NCBI GenBank assembly: GCA_037178625.1
Contig: CM074143.1
Span: 620,001 to 684,000 of the forward strand
Direction of reading: 5' to 3'
Source of the DNA: Skeletonema tropicum
Taxonomy: Eukaryota > Bacillariophyta > Thalassiosirophyceae > Thalassiosirales > Thalassiosiraceae
DNA: 64,000 nucleotides
The stretch's first letter is position 1, and each line of letters begins with the position of its first letter. This document shows, piece by piece, positions 13,444 through 24,915 of the stretch. Below the pieces are notes generated by a model that did not search any database, was not told where the DNA came from, and saw nothing but the letters and a program-made list of their open reading frames with translations. The translations under genes and the position numbers were made by a program.

Positions 13444-14197
13444 TTAAGCAGCAGCATTAACCTTCCCCTCCTTCTTCGCCTTCCAATCATTCACGGCAGC
13501 CCTAATCGCATCCTCCGCCAACATGGAACAATGCAACTTCACAGGAGGCAATTTCAAATGAGCCGCAATATCCGTATTCTTAATCGCCAATACTTCATCG
13601 ACATGCTTTCCCTTGACCCATTCGGTGGCTACGGAGGAGGAGGCAATGGCAGATCCACACCCGAATGTTTTGAATTTGGATTCTTGAATGTTACCGTTTT
13701 CGTCGACTTTGATTTGGAGTTTCATTACGTCTCCGCAGGCGGGTGCTCCTACCAATCCCTGTGTGTGTGGAGGAAAAAATGGAACGAAGAATTTGGTGGA
13801 TGCGATGAGAGTGAGTATATTAGTGAGTGCATAGAAGTAAGCATGGGTGTATCAAACAAAGCAAATCGTGAATGTATATGTAGCGATATTATATAAATAA
13901 TGTACGAACACATCACGCAGAGAACCCCCCAAAGAAATACGTGAATCTAATCCACAAAATCCATCTACACACAAAACACAACCTACTAAACTCCAACCAA
14001 CTCACCGTGCCAACATCATCACTATTCTTATCAAGCGATCCAACATTCCTCGGATTTTCATAATGTTCCACAATATTCTCATGATAATTACGACGCTGTG
14101 GTTGTGATAATCGCTCTGCCGTGGGCACAGCGGATCCTCGTGCCATCATGTGGCGTGTGGCTGTGCTTCGTAGTGTTCTTGCGGTTGATGCCAACAT
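13444..14197 (-). CDS. ISCU: Mitochondrial iron-sulfur cluster assembly scaffold IscU
   Basis: Two exons, 14197-14006 and 13758-13444, give 168 aa. The first about 35 residues are rich in Arg, Ser and Thr without acids, a typical mitochondrial targeting peptide. The mature part is textbook IscU: YHENIVEHYENPRNVG, GLVGAPACGDVMKLQI, FKTFGCGSAIASSS and LPPVKLHCSMLAEDA. The three cluster-ligating Cys (PACGD, FGCGS, LHCSM) and the Asp after the first are present, as is LPPVK, the site bound by the Hsp70 chaperone. The protein assembles [2Fe-2S] clusters with NFS1, frataxin and ferredoxin (known). The intron falls exactly between VGT and GLVG. It shares a divergent spacer of about 450 bp with the phosphoesterase gene. 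Confidence 0.97.
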
Positions 14198-14648
14198 GAT
14201 TTAATTATATTATTTTGCTGTTTGATTTAGTAGAGTGGTTTGTTGTGTGGCTATGCTGTAGAGCTTATTGATTGATTGTTGCTACTCTTTCTTTGATATT
14301 GTAGGTAGGGGTGCAATGGACCACCATGGAAGATGCAAAAGAACGAAGTGAAGTGGTGATGAATCCCGCCATCTTCACATAAGATATTACATATCCATAA
14401 ATCGACATACTTGTATTAAAGAATCCCTACGCTGCGTCTTTCTCCTTCGCTTTCTCGTTTCGTGCGCAACAAGACCAAAACACAGGAAAAGGCCGCCTTT
14501 TTGAGACAAATAATACCTACCTACAAACTACAAACTATCCTACTCTTGTGCTGAGCAAGATTGGAAGAAGACGAAGAAGTAATGAATGTCTATCGCATCT
14601 GATAACTGAAAACTGAACAACAGAGAACTTAAGAGTAGATAGCGGCCA
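14198..14648. other. Divergent promoter region, IscU / phosphoesterase
   Basis: The 451 bp between the two divergent start codons should hold both promoters and 5' UTRs. I see no clear TATA element or palindromic operator-like site. Confidence 0.4.
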
Positions 14649-16838
14649 ATGAAGACGAAGAAGCGCAAAAGCAGCGGCAAGCCAGAAGATGCATTGCACC
14701 ACCACGATGACGAAAGCAGCTCCATCATCAATGTCGGACTGCACCGTGTCTCCTCTCGAGTGGACGCCGACGGCTCCGCCGAGGCAATGCTATCCAACAG
14801 CAATTCATCATTATTTGCAACAGCAGCGCCACTACCAATGACACGAACCATGTCGACACCGCTACAAGGCAGTTCTATCCCTTTATCACGTACAAAATCA
14901 AATCCTTTGGGAGGAATGTCGTACACAATGAGACGAGTATTATCTTCTCGTGACGATAGAGGCAGTAGCGGCCAACATGATCAGGATGCATTCTTTGAGC
15001 AAGAAACGGAAGGATTAGTGGCCAACTCACGAGTGAAAGGGGTATACAATAGAGGAGATGTCGAAATTATTTTAGACAACGATGACGACCAATCATTACC
15101 GCCTACTCCACTTGTAAGGAGAAAGTCAAGTCTCTCCGCCTATTCCATGAAAAACCTACTTTCAAAAAGGCAGGATGATGACCAATGGCAATCTGAATCT
15201 GAAAGAGAGAATTTTCGTCGAGGGGATAGTACTACGTCACTTCACGGTGGATATAATTTACGACAAGTTCAATCTACACCATTACAGGGGATGGAGAATG
15301 GGTATGCTCTCCAGAGGGCAAAGACTACTGGATACGATCAGCAGCAACAACAACAGCAGTCGTCACTCTATGAAGAGGGAAGAATATACAATCCTGTATC
15401 ATTGGTGAGAAGTCGTCTACCGTCAATCGGACAAAATGTATCAAGAGGAGGAGGAAAAGAAGAAGGTGGTACCAATAGTAAAGACGATGATGTTTCCAAT
15501 GATGATGAGCTAAGTTTCATTTCAGAGAGTGTTGAATCATCCTCTAATCCATCCACAATACCAAATTCCCAACGTAAGAAAAAGAAGAAGCGGAGTAAAT
15601 TTTCCCTTTATCATTTATTATTTGCTGCCATGATGATATCTGCGGGCGTTGCTGGTACGGGTGTTCACTTATTATTGAAAGAAGGTGGGGAGGATGAGGG
15701 TGGTGGTGAGGTGTCAAATGCTGTCGTCATGATAAGTGAAGAGGAGGAGGGTGAAGGAATTACTTCTGCAGTGGAAGAATCAACTGGATCATCTTCTGTT
15801 GGTGAAGATGTTGCTTTGAAAGTACCAGAGGTTTTATCAGAAGACGAAAATGCTGTCGAAGATGGCATTCTTGTCGAGAATGGAGATAGAGTCAAAGATG
15901 AGGACATTTTAGAAGATATTGTGACTGCTGAAGAATCAGGCGAGGTCACAACAACAACAACAACAACAACCACTCCGCCGCCTTCATCTGATACAATTAC
16001 CACATTCTACGTCATGGCAGATGCTCCTTACACTGATTATGAACGCAACATTCTCATGCCGAAGCATATAGAAGAGCTTGATGATACTGTTGAATTCCTC
16101 TTCCATTTAGGGGATCTGCAATGGGCCAAAGTAGACAGATGCAGAGAGGGTGCATACAATGAGTCGAGCACAATCATGCAGAGGAGTCGCATCCCTACCT
16201 TTATATTACCGGGAGATAATGACATTAATGATTGTAATAGCATGATCCATGGCGAAGAAATGTGGACCAAGTATTTCGCTTTGTTTGACAAGCGATACGA
16301 TCACTCCTTGAATGTGACTCGCTGGGGTAAGTTGAACGAATCGTTCTCTTTTATTCACAAGGAAGTGTTGTACTTGGGATTGAACATCATCGGAGGAAGG
16401 CCAGCAAGTAGCTACGAGAAAAGATTCCGACACCGTCAGCATTTGGAACGAATAAGGGCAATATTCAATGATCAACTTGACAATTTCAAGGTGGTCGTGA
16501 TGCTTGGACATGCTGAGCCGGGACAATATCATCTTGACTTCTTTCAAGGCGACGCGGGCTTCATATCGATGATGAAAGAAATGGGCAAGCCAACCATCCA
16601 CTTTCATGGAGATTGGCACGCGTATTATGAAAGAGAGGCAGAATATGGCGTCGATAATTATATGAGGATATCATTGGACGGCGAAAGTAGTGCCCCACCT
16701 ATTCTGGTGTCGATTGACACGAGCAAGACGAACCCTGTGAAATTCGACAGACGATCTAAGAATCTTGAGGTGGCGTGCTGTAGTGAGGGCTGGCCAAGAT
16801 ACGATGGGAGGGTTGTGAATACACCTAGACCTAATTAA
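14649..16838 (+). CDS. Membrane-anchored calcineurin-like metallophosphoesterase
   Basis: A single 729-codon frame. Residues 1 to about 315 are low-complexity, Ser/Asp-rich and basic in places (cytosolic, probably disordered). KKKKKRSK precedes one transmembrane segment (about 317-343, FSLYHLLFAAMMISAGVAG), which suggests a type II membrane protein with the catalytic part outside the cytosol. An acidic, Thr-rich linker follows to about residue 450. The C-terminal domain carries metallophosphoesterase landmarks in order: MADAPY (about 455, in place of the usual GDxH), HLGDLQ (about 487), LPGDNDIND (about 520), LGHAEP (about 618) and HFHGDWH (about 652). The first motif lacks the standard Asp-x-His, as in some diverged members, so the activity is uncertain. 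Several Asn-x-Ser/Thr sites in the domain fit a lumenal or extracellular location. The substrate is unknown. Confidence 0.85.
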   Translation: MKTKKRKSSGKPEDALHHHDDESSSIINVGLHRVSSRVDADGSAEAMLSNSNSSLFATAAPLPMTRTMSTPLQGSSIPLSRTKSNPLGGMSYTMRRVLSSRDDRGSSGQHDQDAFFEQETEGLVANSRVKGVYNRGDVEIILDNDDDQSLPPTPLVRRKSSLSAYSMKNLLSKRQDDDQWQSESERENFRRGDSTTSLHGGYNLRQVQSTPLQGMENGYALQRAKTTGYDQQQQQQQSSLYEEGRIYNPVSLVRSRLPSIGQNVSRGGGKEEGGTNSKDDDVSNDDELSFISESVESSSNPSTIPNSQRKKKKKRSKFSLYHLLFAAMMISAGVAGTGVHLLLKEGGEDEGGGEVSNAVVMISEEEEGEGITSAVEESTGSSSVGEDVALKVPEVLSEDENAVEDGILVENGDRVKDEDILEDIVTAEESGEVTTTTTTTTTPPPSSDTITTFYVMADAPYTDYERNILMPKHIEELDDTVEFLFHLGDLQWAKVDRCREGAYNESSTIMQRSRIPTFILPGDNDINDCNSMIHGEEMWTKYFALFDKRYDHSLNVTRWGKLNESFSFIHKEVLYLGLNIIGGRPASSYEKRFRHRQHLERIRAIFNDQLDNFKVVVMLGHAEPGQYHLDFFQGDAGFISMMKEMGKPTIHFHGDWHAYYEREAEYGVDNYMRISLDGESSAPPILVSIDTSKTNPVKFDRRSKNLEVACCSEGWPRYDGRVVNTPRPN

Positions 16839-17350
16839 GTTTAGCTTTGAGTCTACATCTCTAGAGGGTTGGTACATAGCTACTGACCATTTGTCTTTGA
16901 TGCACGTAGTAGATGTCAGTTAGTATACTTATGTTGATATTGGCCCTACCCAGTCTTTGTCTTTGAGAGAAAGGAAATGGTGAGAGTGAGAGCACCTTAT
17001 GAACAAGAACAAAAGAATGTGTGAATAGAAATAGAAATATGCAAATGCAACAAATGCATCATAGTCATGAATAGTCACATAGTCATCTCATTGTTATTAA
17101 AGTTAAAGTAGACACGAACACCATCATATACACACCATGTAATAGCATTTGTATTTACATGCAGATGCAGAGAGAGACTGAAGCAGAAGAGAAGTGTTAG
17201 TGTTAGCAGAAATAACTTTCAGTATAAGTATAAGAGATGGCAAATAAAGATAAAGATGCAGCTCTCGTCTCAAACTCAAACATGGTTGAGCTCAGGATAC
17301 ATGCAACATACTAATACTACACACATAAACATAAGGAGTAAGCAGTAAGT
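16839..17350. other. Spacer downstream of the phosphoesterase
   Basis: 512 bp of 3' UTR-like, A-rich sequence running up to the 5-bp target duplication of the LTR element. No gene was seen. Confidence 0.5.
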
Positions 17351-17355
17351 ATTAC

Positions 17356-17625
17356 TGTCACAAGCAAATAGGACCGGTATTGATTGTGCAACTAGAGCCA
17401 GAAGAGACCACTAGGAACACGGATATCATGGTGACTAAGCTTAAGAGCTAAAGAAGTGGGCTATTCCCAAAGGTGATGAAGGAGCACCAACGTGCGCGCG
17501 ACGTCATCTTGTGTGAGAGGATCAATCACGGGTTCTCACCGTGGTTGCTACTTGACACGTGTGAACAGGAAGAATGACTGTCATAACGGTATTGGGATAC
17601 CAGAAGAGAGTCATATCCTGTGACA
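17356..17625 (-). repeat. Long terminal repeat (3' LTR by inferred orientation)
   Basis: This 270-bp repeat is nearly identical to 24645-24910, with 7-bp terminal inverted repeats TGTCACA/TGTGACA. It contains GCGCGCGACGTCATC where the other copy has a shorter GCGACGTCATC. Confidence 0.93.
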
Positions 17626-18986
17626 TTCTCCCCCGAACTTGTGTGAACCAAAAACGAGCTGTCAAGACTGGAAAACCCATGGCAAGCCATCCGGATAAAA
17701 AACCAGTCTAACAGATAGAAACCAAAACCCAACTTGGGAAAAAAAGACCTCCAGGCAATGTCAATTTCGATCGAATCAAGGACGTAAGTTCTTTTGCGAT
17801 ATTAGAGCAACCAAATGTACTTTCCTTGACATCGGTTGTGTGTGCATAGGATTTGGCCAAGACGTCGTTGTTCAACGTTCAGTTTCCATTTCCAATTCGA
17901 ATAATTTCTCTATACACACCCCCTGTACTCCTCAATACTATGGGGTCTTTATCAATTGTTGTAGCGCTCACTAGACTAAACTAACTGAGGCTCGTTTTTG
18001 TATCGTACAGTTCCTTTCGTGTCAACTTCAGTCGCTTGAAGAAGAGACCTCCGTTGGAGTCTCTGCTTTCGGCAGATTTAAGACTTTAAAAACGGCTAGA
18101 TCAAAGCCTACGAACCAAATCAGTATTTGGGATCGCGACGCTTCGAAGTTCTTTCGAGCGTTTGGAACTATCCACCAATTTCTTTCGGCAGCGGCCATCC
18201 TGGCGACCAGAGTATAACAAGTGTCTATCTTGGACAACGCTTTACTGGCTTCGCAAGGCTGCGTTAAACGGTGTGGTACGAAGAGACCAGATTGTCTTCC
18301 GGCTGCATTCGGATTTGACGATCGGGCTGCATCAACAGGTTCACAAGTGACTCTGTTTTTGCGGCAGTAGTACTGCGGTGGGTGCATTGTAATTGTAACA
18401 AGTACATATTGCACTCCGTCCAGAGAGGTTGTATCATCTCTGTATTCTTGAATATCGTGACTTACGTGTTGGAAGAGTATCACTGGCTTCATGTGCATTC
18501 ATCACTTCTGCCTAAAACGATTTAATCAAGAGTCTTGAAGAACAGGTAGAGAGTCCGCTTGAACTTCACTTGAAGTGTGAGAAGAGGAGTCACTCTATCT
18601 CGCGGATTCACCAACATCCCGTTCGAATCTTTGGTAGTGGGAAAGTCAACCACTTTGAACGAGCCGTGGAAGGTCGATCATAGTTTCACACATAATAATG
18701 GCAATTTGAATGTTGCAAAGGGGTAAGCGCATCCTGAGCTCCCTCCTCAGCCTTCTTTGGCACCTCTACCTCAATCGAATCTAATATCAGATCAGACGAT
18801 AGGGCAACAACAACTGCATGCACAACTGCATAACTTCCTGATAAAATAAGCGTACTTGCATCAGTACCTGTCAGAACCTCGTTGACGTAAAGTGCGTTCT
18901 TACGATCCATCGGCCTAAGGCACAAAACGGTCGTGATATACCAGATCCCCTAAGCAAGGTCTTGGATCTTGGATTGAAGAGCTGCC
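17626..18986. other. LTR element interior, left part
   Basis: About 1.36 kb. The only longer frame is 18498-18028 on the minus strand (156 codons, in the sense of the element). I do not recognise it, and it shows none of the polymerase, RNase H or integrase signatures. The minus-strand purine tract next to the LTR is at 17626-17634. Confidence 0.5.
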
Positions 18987-21367
18987 GGAATCACCACAGA
19001 GGTATCTCCTTTTGCATCGTTGCATAGGCTCTGCATACATCATCTCTGTCGAAGATCATTAGAATATTTCTCGATCCCATTAGAATGTTGCGGCAGGTCC
19101 AGGAACATACGTAGCTAGCTTTTTTTTTTTAAAAGATAAATAAGTGATTAGTTTAGGATGGTATTCAGGAGCTGTTTACTGGGCAAGCTGGATCTGAACT
19201 TGCCCATTTTAGGTAATAAGAGGAGTGCAGTCTAGGTATCTCTAGTTCAGTGGCAAGTCCGCACTCCTCCTGTCACCTGTGCTAGGTGATGGTATGTTCC
19301 TCCTCCCTCCTACTCTCAACTGCCTCTCGACAGGTGAGAGTGAGAGTCCTCACTCAACCTCTGCCACCGCAGAGGTGGGGGAGAGGGGATTACTCCCCAC
19401 TCCAGGTGTGCCAGTTGGACATCCCCGGCCCATTCTCAATGAGTGGCCGGATGCGGTGGTGCCTGTCCCTACTCCCTCTGAGCAGGAGGGAGTTTGCCCG
19501 GACTAGGGCAAGGGACATGCGTACCCGCACATAGAATATCATCTGGCTACGCTGACGCTCCCACTTTTCAGCTAAGTGTGTACCCAGTTGACGCATCGCA
19601 TTCAAGGCCTCTCTACCTGGCATTCCATCAGCCGTGAAGCAGAGGGGGGTGAAGTCCCGACGTCGTTCAAGACAAGCTGCCTTGTACTTGCGGATTTTCT
19701 CCCTCTCTTGTTGCCTCAAGACAGCCGAAGGCGCCTTGTTGCGGTAGGAGCGGCAGTCCGCGTCGGTGATGCGAGTGTCAAAGACAGTTCGACGCTGTCT
19801 TTTCCAGAAGTGGGAGACCATCACATCTCCACGCTCTTCCGTTGTTGTCACTGGGGTCGACCCATCAGTTGCGTTGTGTTGTTGCGTGGTATTTTCAGCC
19901 TCTGCTGCGGCAGCAGCCTCTGCCTCTGCAGCAGTGCGTTGAGTACTAGTGTAGATAAAGGGTTCGTACTCAACGTCACCGGGAGTAAAGGCTTGCTTGC
20001 ACAAGGAGCCAAATTCTCTCGTAACATCATTGTGGCGGCAATGGACGAGACCGCCCACCTTGCATTGGAGAGCATGTTCCACCGTCATTTTTGCACCACA
20101 TCCATCGCATAGGTCTGACAAATCCATCGGCTTCAGGTTGTACCGGAGACGTACGTTGTCTCGAAACTCTTCAGCCGATAGGATCGTGCCATTGAGGCGG
20201 TTTGGGACAGCCGTCAGCCAACATCCAGTCTCACAGATCCGTTCCAACCTCCTCTTATCACCTGGTTTCTCTCTCCCCCACTGGGTGAGATGGTACTCAG
20301 CATCAAGCTTCTTCGCTTCCTGCGATCCAATTTTAGCCATCATAGCTGAGTACTGGTGGGTTTTCGGGCACAGTTCCCGACGATTGACCAGCGTTTCAAC
20401 CAGGTGTTCCACCGCTTGTCGCGACGTTTTGAAGCAATCCTCAGATTGTTCCACAGGGAACCGGATTGCTAAGCCTGCATGTTTCACACTAAGGGAAAGC
20501 AGGTGTCGCAACTCTCCAGATAATTCCGAAGGGGAGATGCCAAAGAGAGGTGGGATAAATTTCTCTCTAATGGCAACCTCAATCGGAGCAAGAAGGGGCC
20601 CCACGTTTGGCACAATGCGCGATAAGTATGTCCATTCATTCTGAAGAGACAGTACAAAACCTGCATAGGCTGCCTGGGGTTGTGTGTAGGCACATTTGCC
20701 AAGGACTTCCACGCAATATACCCACTGTTCCACTTTCTTCTTGACCCACTCCTCCTTCTCAGCTGCATCACCATACACTCCACCAAGGTATCGGTGGTGG
20801 CGTCCATAATTCAGTTCCGAGATGCCAGCCGCTTCAAAGGCTGCTCGTGCAGCATCCTCATCTTGCGGCATACAAATGTAGTGGGATTTATCTGGTTCGG
20901 GATAGTATCCAACATAGGGCCCCCTTTCTTTGAGAAGCTGAAGCATAGTAGCGTTATCGAGTGCAGTACCGACACCGCCGAGATCATCAGCATACCAAGG
21001 TTGGAGAGCTCCAGGGACTTTTTCCCTTAACCATTCCGCTAGTGGCATCAGGGCGATGCCATAGCACACCATAGACAGGCAGCACCCCTGCGTGATGCCC
21101 TCCTTGCACGCAATGACAGTAGGGTCTTCTCCCATTTCATTCCGCATAAAGCAAAGGCTATGGTGTCGATAGCGGTTGAAAGCTATCTTTGCGAGTGGGG
21201 GGCATCGATGGTATACCTCCCACAACATGTTGGAATCACCACAGAGGTATCTCCTTTTGCATCGTTGCATAGGCTCTGCATACATCATCTCTGTCGAAGA
21301 TCATTAGAATATTTCTCGATCCCATTAGAATGTTGCGGCAGGTCCAGGAACATACGTAGCTAGCTTT
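18987..21367 (-). mobile_element. 5'-truncated non-LTR retrotransposon (LINE) nested in the LTR element
   Basis: The body (about 19123-21231) lies between two direct copies of a 136-bp sequence, 18987-19122 and 21232-21367, which read as an unusually long target-site duplication. On the minus strand the element ends in a run of A (T10 at 19121-19130 on the plus strand), the poly(A) end expected for target-primed reverse transcription. The 5' end cuts into the reverse-transcriptase domain, the usual 5' truncation. A related, shorter copy lies at 33986-34976. Confidence 0.85.
19390..21288 (-). pseudogene. Truncated LINE reverse transcriptase frame
   Basis: The open frame has 632 codons, but its first roughly 19 codons come from the duplicated target sequence, not the element. 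The remainder starts inside the polymerase domain: GITQGCCLSMVCYG corresponds to fingers/palm motif B, and PWYADDLGG is the catalytic YADD. Thumb-like sequence follows, then a Cys/His cluster (CDGCGAKMTVEHALQCK, then VHCRHND), possibly a nucleic-acid-binding finger, then a basic tail. The N-terminal part, including the first catalytic Asp region, is missing, so no active enzyme is expected even though the frame is intact. I cannot assign the clade. Confidence 0.8.
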
Positions 21368-24300
21368 GCTTCATCAACGTTTATATCAGAACACTATCTT
21401 CTACTTCCATGTCGTGTGTGACTATGCGCAGTCACAAGAGCTTACCATTTGTCTTCGTCATCTTTAGATCAGCCACTCAAAGAGCTGCTGTCTTCCCAAG
21501 TCTGCATTATAACAGCGCACTCCAATGAGCTGCTGTCGGTACCTCTTCCTTTGTAGGTGTGGCATGTGTCGTGAAGGATGACGCTGTCAAACGCTGGTAA
21601 TGTATGTACTACTTTCCTTTACGCTGAAGCATCACACCCTCGACCACTGAGGATCTCAACTGAGGCAGCGCAGCCTCGCTAGCACTAGCCCCGTCGCAGT
21701 CGTAATATCTTCCCCTTGCAATTAGTTTGAGGTTGATTTGATAAATATGAGTAGAGATTGTCTCCCGGAGGGTATGGCGGCCCTCGCCCTGTCTTTAGAC
21801 CGGAAGAACTCCAGGCACAAATGCCGAGAGGAGGTGATAGCACATTACTCACCCGCACTCCGACACGCGCCCTTGAACTTCTTTTCGAAGTTCAAGCTTC
21901 ATCACTTCATCTCCTGTTGTGCACCACGACAGATGCCAGTCGATGAGTGTCTTCAAGAATCGATACTCCCCCAAGCCTTGCGCTTGAATGAAGTAAGCTC
22001 AGCCAAAATGCCGATCAACTCTGAATTTGGAAACGCCTTAGACATGCATCTAGTCGCTGGCGATTGATCATGGGAACGCTTCCTTGTTTGGTCAGCATCC
22101 CTCCTCCCCGTACCATATTGACCGAATTTCGAGGAGGCCCCACATTTGCCACTAAAAGCAGCGGAGCAGATCTATTGGTAGTCTTGGTACAACACACAAG
22201 AACTAAGATGGCAACCACCATCGTCGAAAGAACAATTTCCAGATGGTGTATCCAAGTGTTAGTCACTTCCTGGGCATGGTAAGTGTCTTTTGCAGCATTT
22301 ACTTGGAAGCCTCGAGAACTGCCTTGAGCACGCTTCTCTCTTATTTGATCATTATTACCTGCGTTGTGTACACCAAACAACAGGTCGTTCCGATAGAGTT
22401 AAACACTTTCTCATCATGTATTACAACATTTCAGTAGAAGATGTCCGGGTGCAAGTGTAGCTCCCTCGATGGCCTGCTCTGTACTGAACCCTCCATGACG
22501 CAGGCTTGGCGAGCTCTGTCCCATCTGAGTATCCAATAATCAGGTCACCGAACGATGAACGAAATTTACCATCAGCCGATGAATGTCTCAAGTGCATTGG
22601 AAGAAGGTGAACCTCCCGAAACACGGTGAGCAGTCGGCTACGGATCTCAGCCACTCTCGGACTGTAGGACGAGCATTGAGCAAGCAGCCAGCTTTCTCGC
22701 AAGTCCTCCACTAGTTGTCTTCAACAACAGCGGTTTAGAAGGACGATGTCTTGTAGTTATCATCTCGTTGTGCTGGTATGCGCCTGTTTGCGACCCTGCC
22801 TTGATTTCCGCATGTGCTTTTCCACTTGCTCGAGCAATCCTTGAACGTCCTCTCCTTCACGTGAGAAGTACATCCAGCAAGGATAGTTAAGTCGGATGCA
22901 TCGAGGTGTGTGCAGGTTCCTTTTGAACACCGTAGGTAATCTGCAGCAGCATGGTTCCAACCACAATCATATTCGCCGACGCGAGATTGCGTTGTGAAAG
23001 TAGTCTTCCTTTTCTAGGCATGACCACCGTATTAGTATTGATAGAGTAGTCTCTCCTACGAGACCCACCACTCCGGATAATGTTTGAATTTGAGCTTGCG
23101 CAAGAGATTCCTTTCGACTGTCGCGTGTAAACAAGACAGAGAATCAAGGTACGAGATTCGGGACTCGGGACACTTGCCATGGACACAAAGTACCAAGGAA
23201 GTCCCCTTCCCTTCAGACTAACATCTGAATTGCTCATTAGTATTTTGGAAGATCTCTTTGGTGGAAGAAACGGCACACCAAAGGATATAATCCGATATCT
23301 AGGAGAAGCAGAGTAGACAATCGTTACTCCCCCATGACCTTGTCTTCTGAAATATGTTAGGCATGATTGCCACGTTGGCCAACCACATTTAGAGAACATG
23401 GACAATCCATGGCTGCCACAGCGGCACAGACCATTTTGGTTTGGTAATTCCAGTTCAGATTGCTCTTGAATTGTTTCTCTCATTCCTCCTCCTCCCACAA
23501 TGCAAGCAAGAGGCTGGTCATCCTAGATGCACCAGTGAATAAGGATGAATTTACGCTAAATAGTTCGTCGCTGGATAGAAATGACTTGAACAGTACGCTG
23601 TGCGTAACTGAATAGACATGACCTTTCTTTGAACAGCACGCTGTGCGCAACTGAATAGACTTGATCTTTCTTTAACCAGGACGTCGCTGCACATGTTGAA
23701 TCAACAGGGACAAATAAAGGGACAAATAAACACGATTTGCTTTCACAGCAATATAATTTTTATTAATTAGGGTAGGTGGTTCAATTGCACGTTCGACTTC
23801 GCCCAGTGGGGTATAATCGTCTCGTCATCCTGAGGTACTCGCTTGAGCAAGGCGTAGACTACCTCGGCAACACTGTGTAATAACCAACAATCCATCAAGG
23901 CTAAGCGGCTGCGACAATCACAATCTGTACAGAATGCGTCGACAAACATGCTCTCAATAGCTCCAGCTACATGCACTATCATGCTGTAAAGATCAAAACT
24001 CTCCACACCTTCTCAGAGGTAGACAAGAGAGTGCGTATTTTTCCAATTGCGACCAGCGTCTTATAAGGAATAAATACTTCTAAGTCTGCTAACTATATCC
24101 GCAAACTCTGTTGTTGTGAGGGTATCATCTCGCCTAACAGCAGATGACTCTCGATATGTGAGGGTTGGATGAGAGAACACTTCTCCCCCCACACGTAATT
24201 CTAATCGTAGTCCATCGCTCAACAGCTGATGTCCTTTGGATTTAGATGACCGTAGTCTTTTTATTGGAATGAAATTCCTTATTGTGATGAGCTGTGCCAC

Positions 24301-24644
24301 GGTGCATTCTCGCCATGGGCACTTCCTCTACATGAGGAGAATCGAAATTCTTTTCTCACCTCCGATGCACTTCTGTCAACGTCGAAACACACTTCTATCG
24401 CACGCCGTCACATCTCCATGGTAGCACGAAACGCCGAGCGTTCATCGCACATCCATGTGTTGACGAAATGGATCTTCTAGAAGCCAATCGATTTTGTTGT
24501 ACTAGCTCACGGTTCACAAACCCACCAATGTGGATATGCGCTGAATAATATTAATTTTTTCTTCTCAAAGGTCGATCTTTCCCGACCGATGAAGGATTCT
24601 TTTGCTTTGCACCCAGTAAACTGGATGGAAATATTTATAAATAA
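21368..24644. other. LTR element interior, right part
   Basis: About 3.3 kb with several short frames on both strands (for example minus 23498-22887, 24300-24061 and 24006-23767), none recognised. A 43-bp tandem duplication lies at 23588-23630 and 23631-23673 (unit starts GAACAGTACGCTGTGCG). Confidence 0.5.
23588..23673. repeat. Two-copy 43-bp tandem repeat
   Basis: 23588-23630 and 23631-23673 are direct copies with four or five differences. They lie inside the LTR element. Confidence 0.8.
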
Positions 24645-24910
24645 TGTCACAAGCAAATAGGACCGGTATTGATTGTGCAACTAGAGCCAGAAGAGACCAC
24701 TAGGAACACGGATATCATGGTGACTAAGCTTAAGAGCTAAAGAAGTGGGCTATTCCCAAAGGTGATGAAGGAGCACCAACGTGCGACGTCATCTTGTGTG
24801 AGAGGATCAATCACGGGTTCTCACCGTGGTTGCTACTTGACACGTGTGAACAGGAAGAATGACTGTCATAACGGTATTGGGATACCAGAAGAGAGTCATA
24901 TCCTGTGACA
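24645..24910 (-). repeat. Long terminal repeat (5' LTR by inferred orientation)
   Basis: 266 bp, almost identical to 17356-17625. It is followed directly by the ATTAC target duplication at 24911-24915. Confidence 0.93.
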
Positions 24911-24915
24911 ATTAC

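Larger units (their letters stand above)
17356..24910 (-). mobile_element. Complete LTR retrotransposon, apparently non-autonomous
   Basis: Two direct repeats of 270 bp (17356-17625) and 266 bp (24645-24910) begin TGTCACA and end TGTGACA, the TG...CA structure of LTRs. By eye they differ only by a 4-base GCGC indel, so the insertion is young. The outer flanks are an exact 5-bp duplication, ATTAC, at 17351-17355 and 24911-24915; the inner flanks differ, so this is one element rather than two solo LTRs. On the minus strand a purine tract (GGGGGAGAA) directly precedes the left LTR, which makes that the 3' LTR and sets the orientation. No convincing primer-binding site starting TGG was found. I recognise no gag, protease, integrase or retroviral-type reverse transcriptase in the 7-kb interior, so it is probably a large non-autonomous derivative. 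A LINE is nested at 18987-21367. Confidence 0.88.

Noticed and set aside
18590..18640. CCGTTCGAATC as a tRNA B box
   Set aside because: No A box, acceptor stem or cloverleaf can be formed around it.
17356..24910. Two solo LTRs or two independent dispersed repeats
   Set aside because: The outer flanks share ATTAC and the inner flanks do not, which indicates one element.
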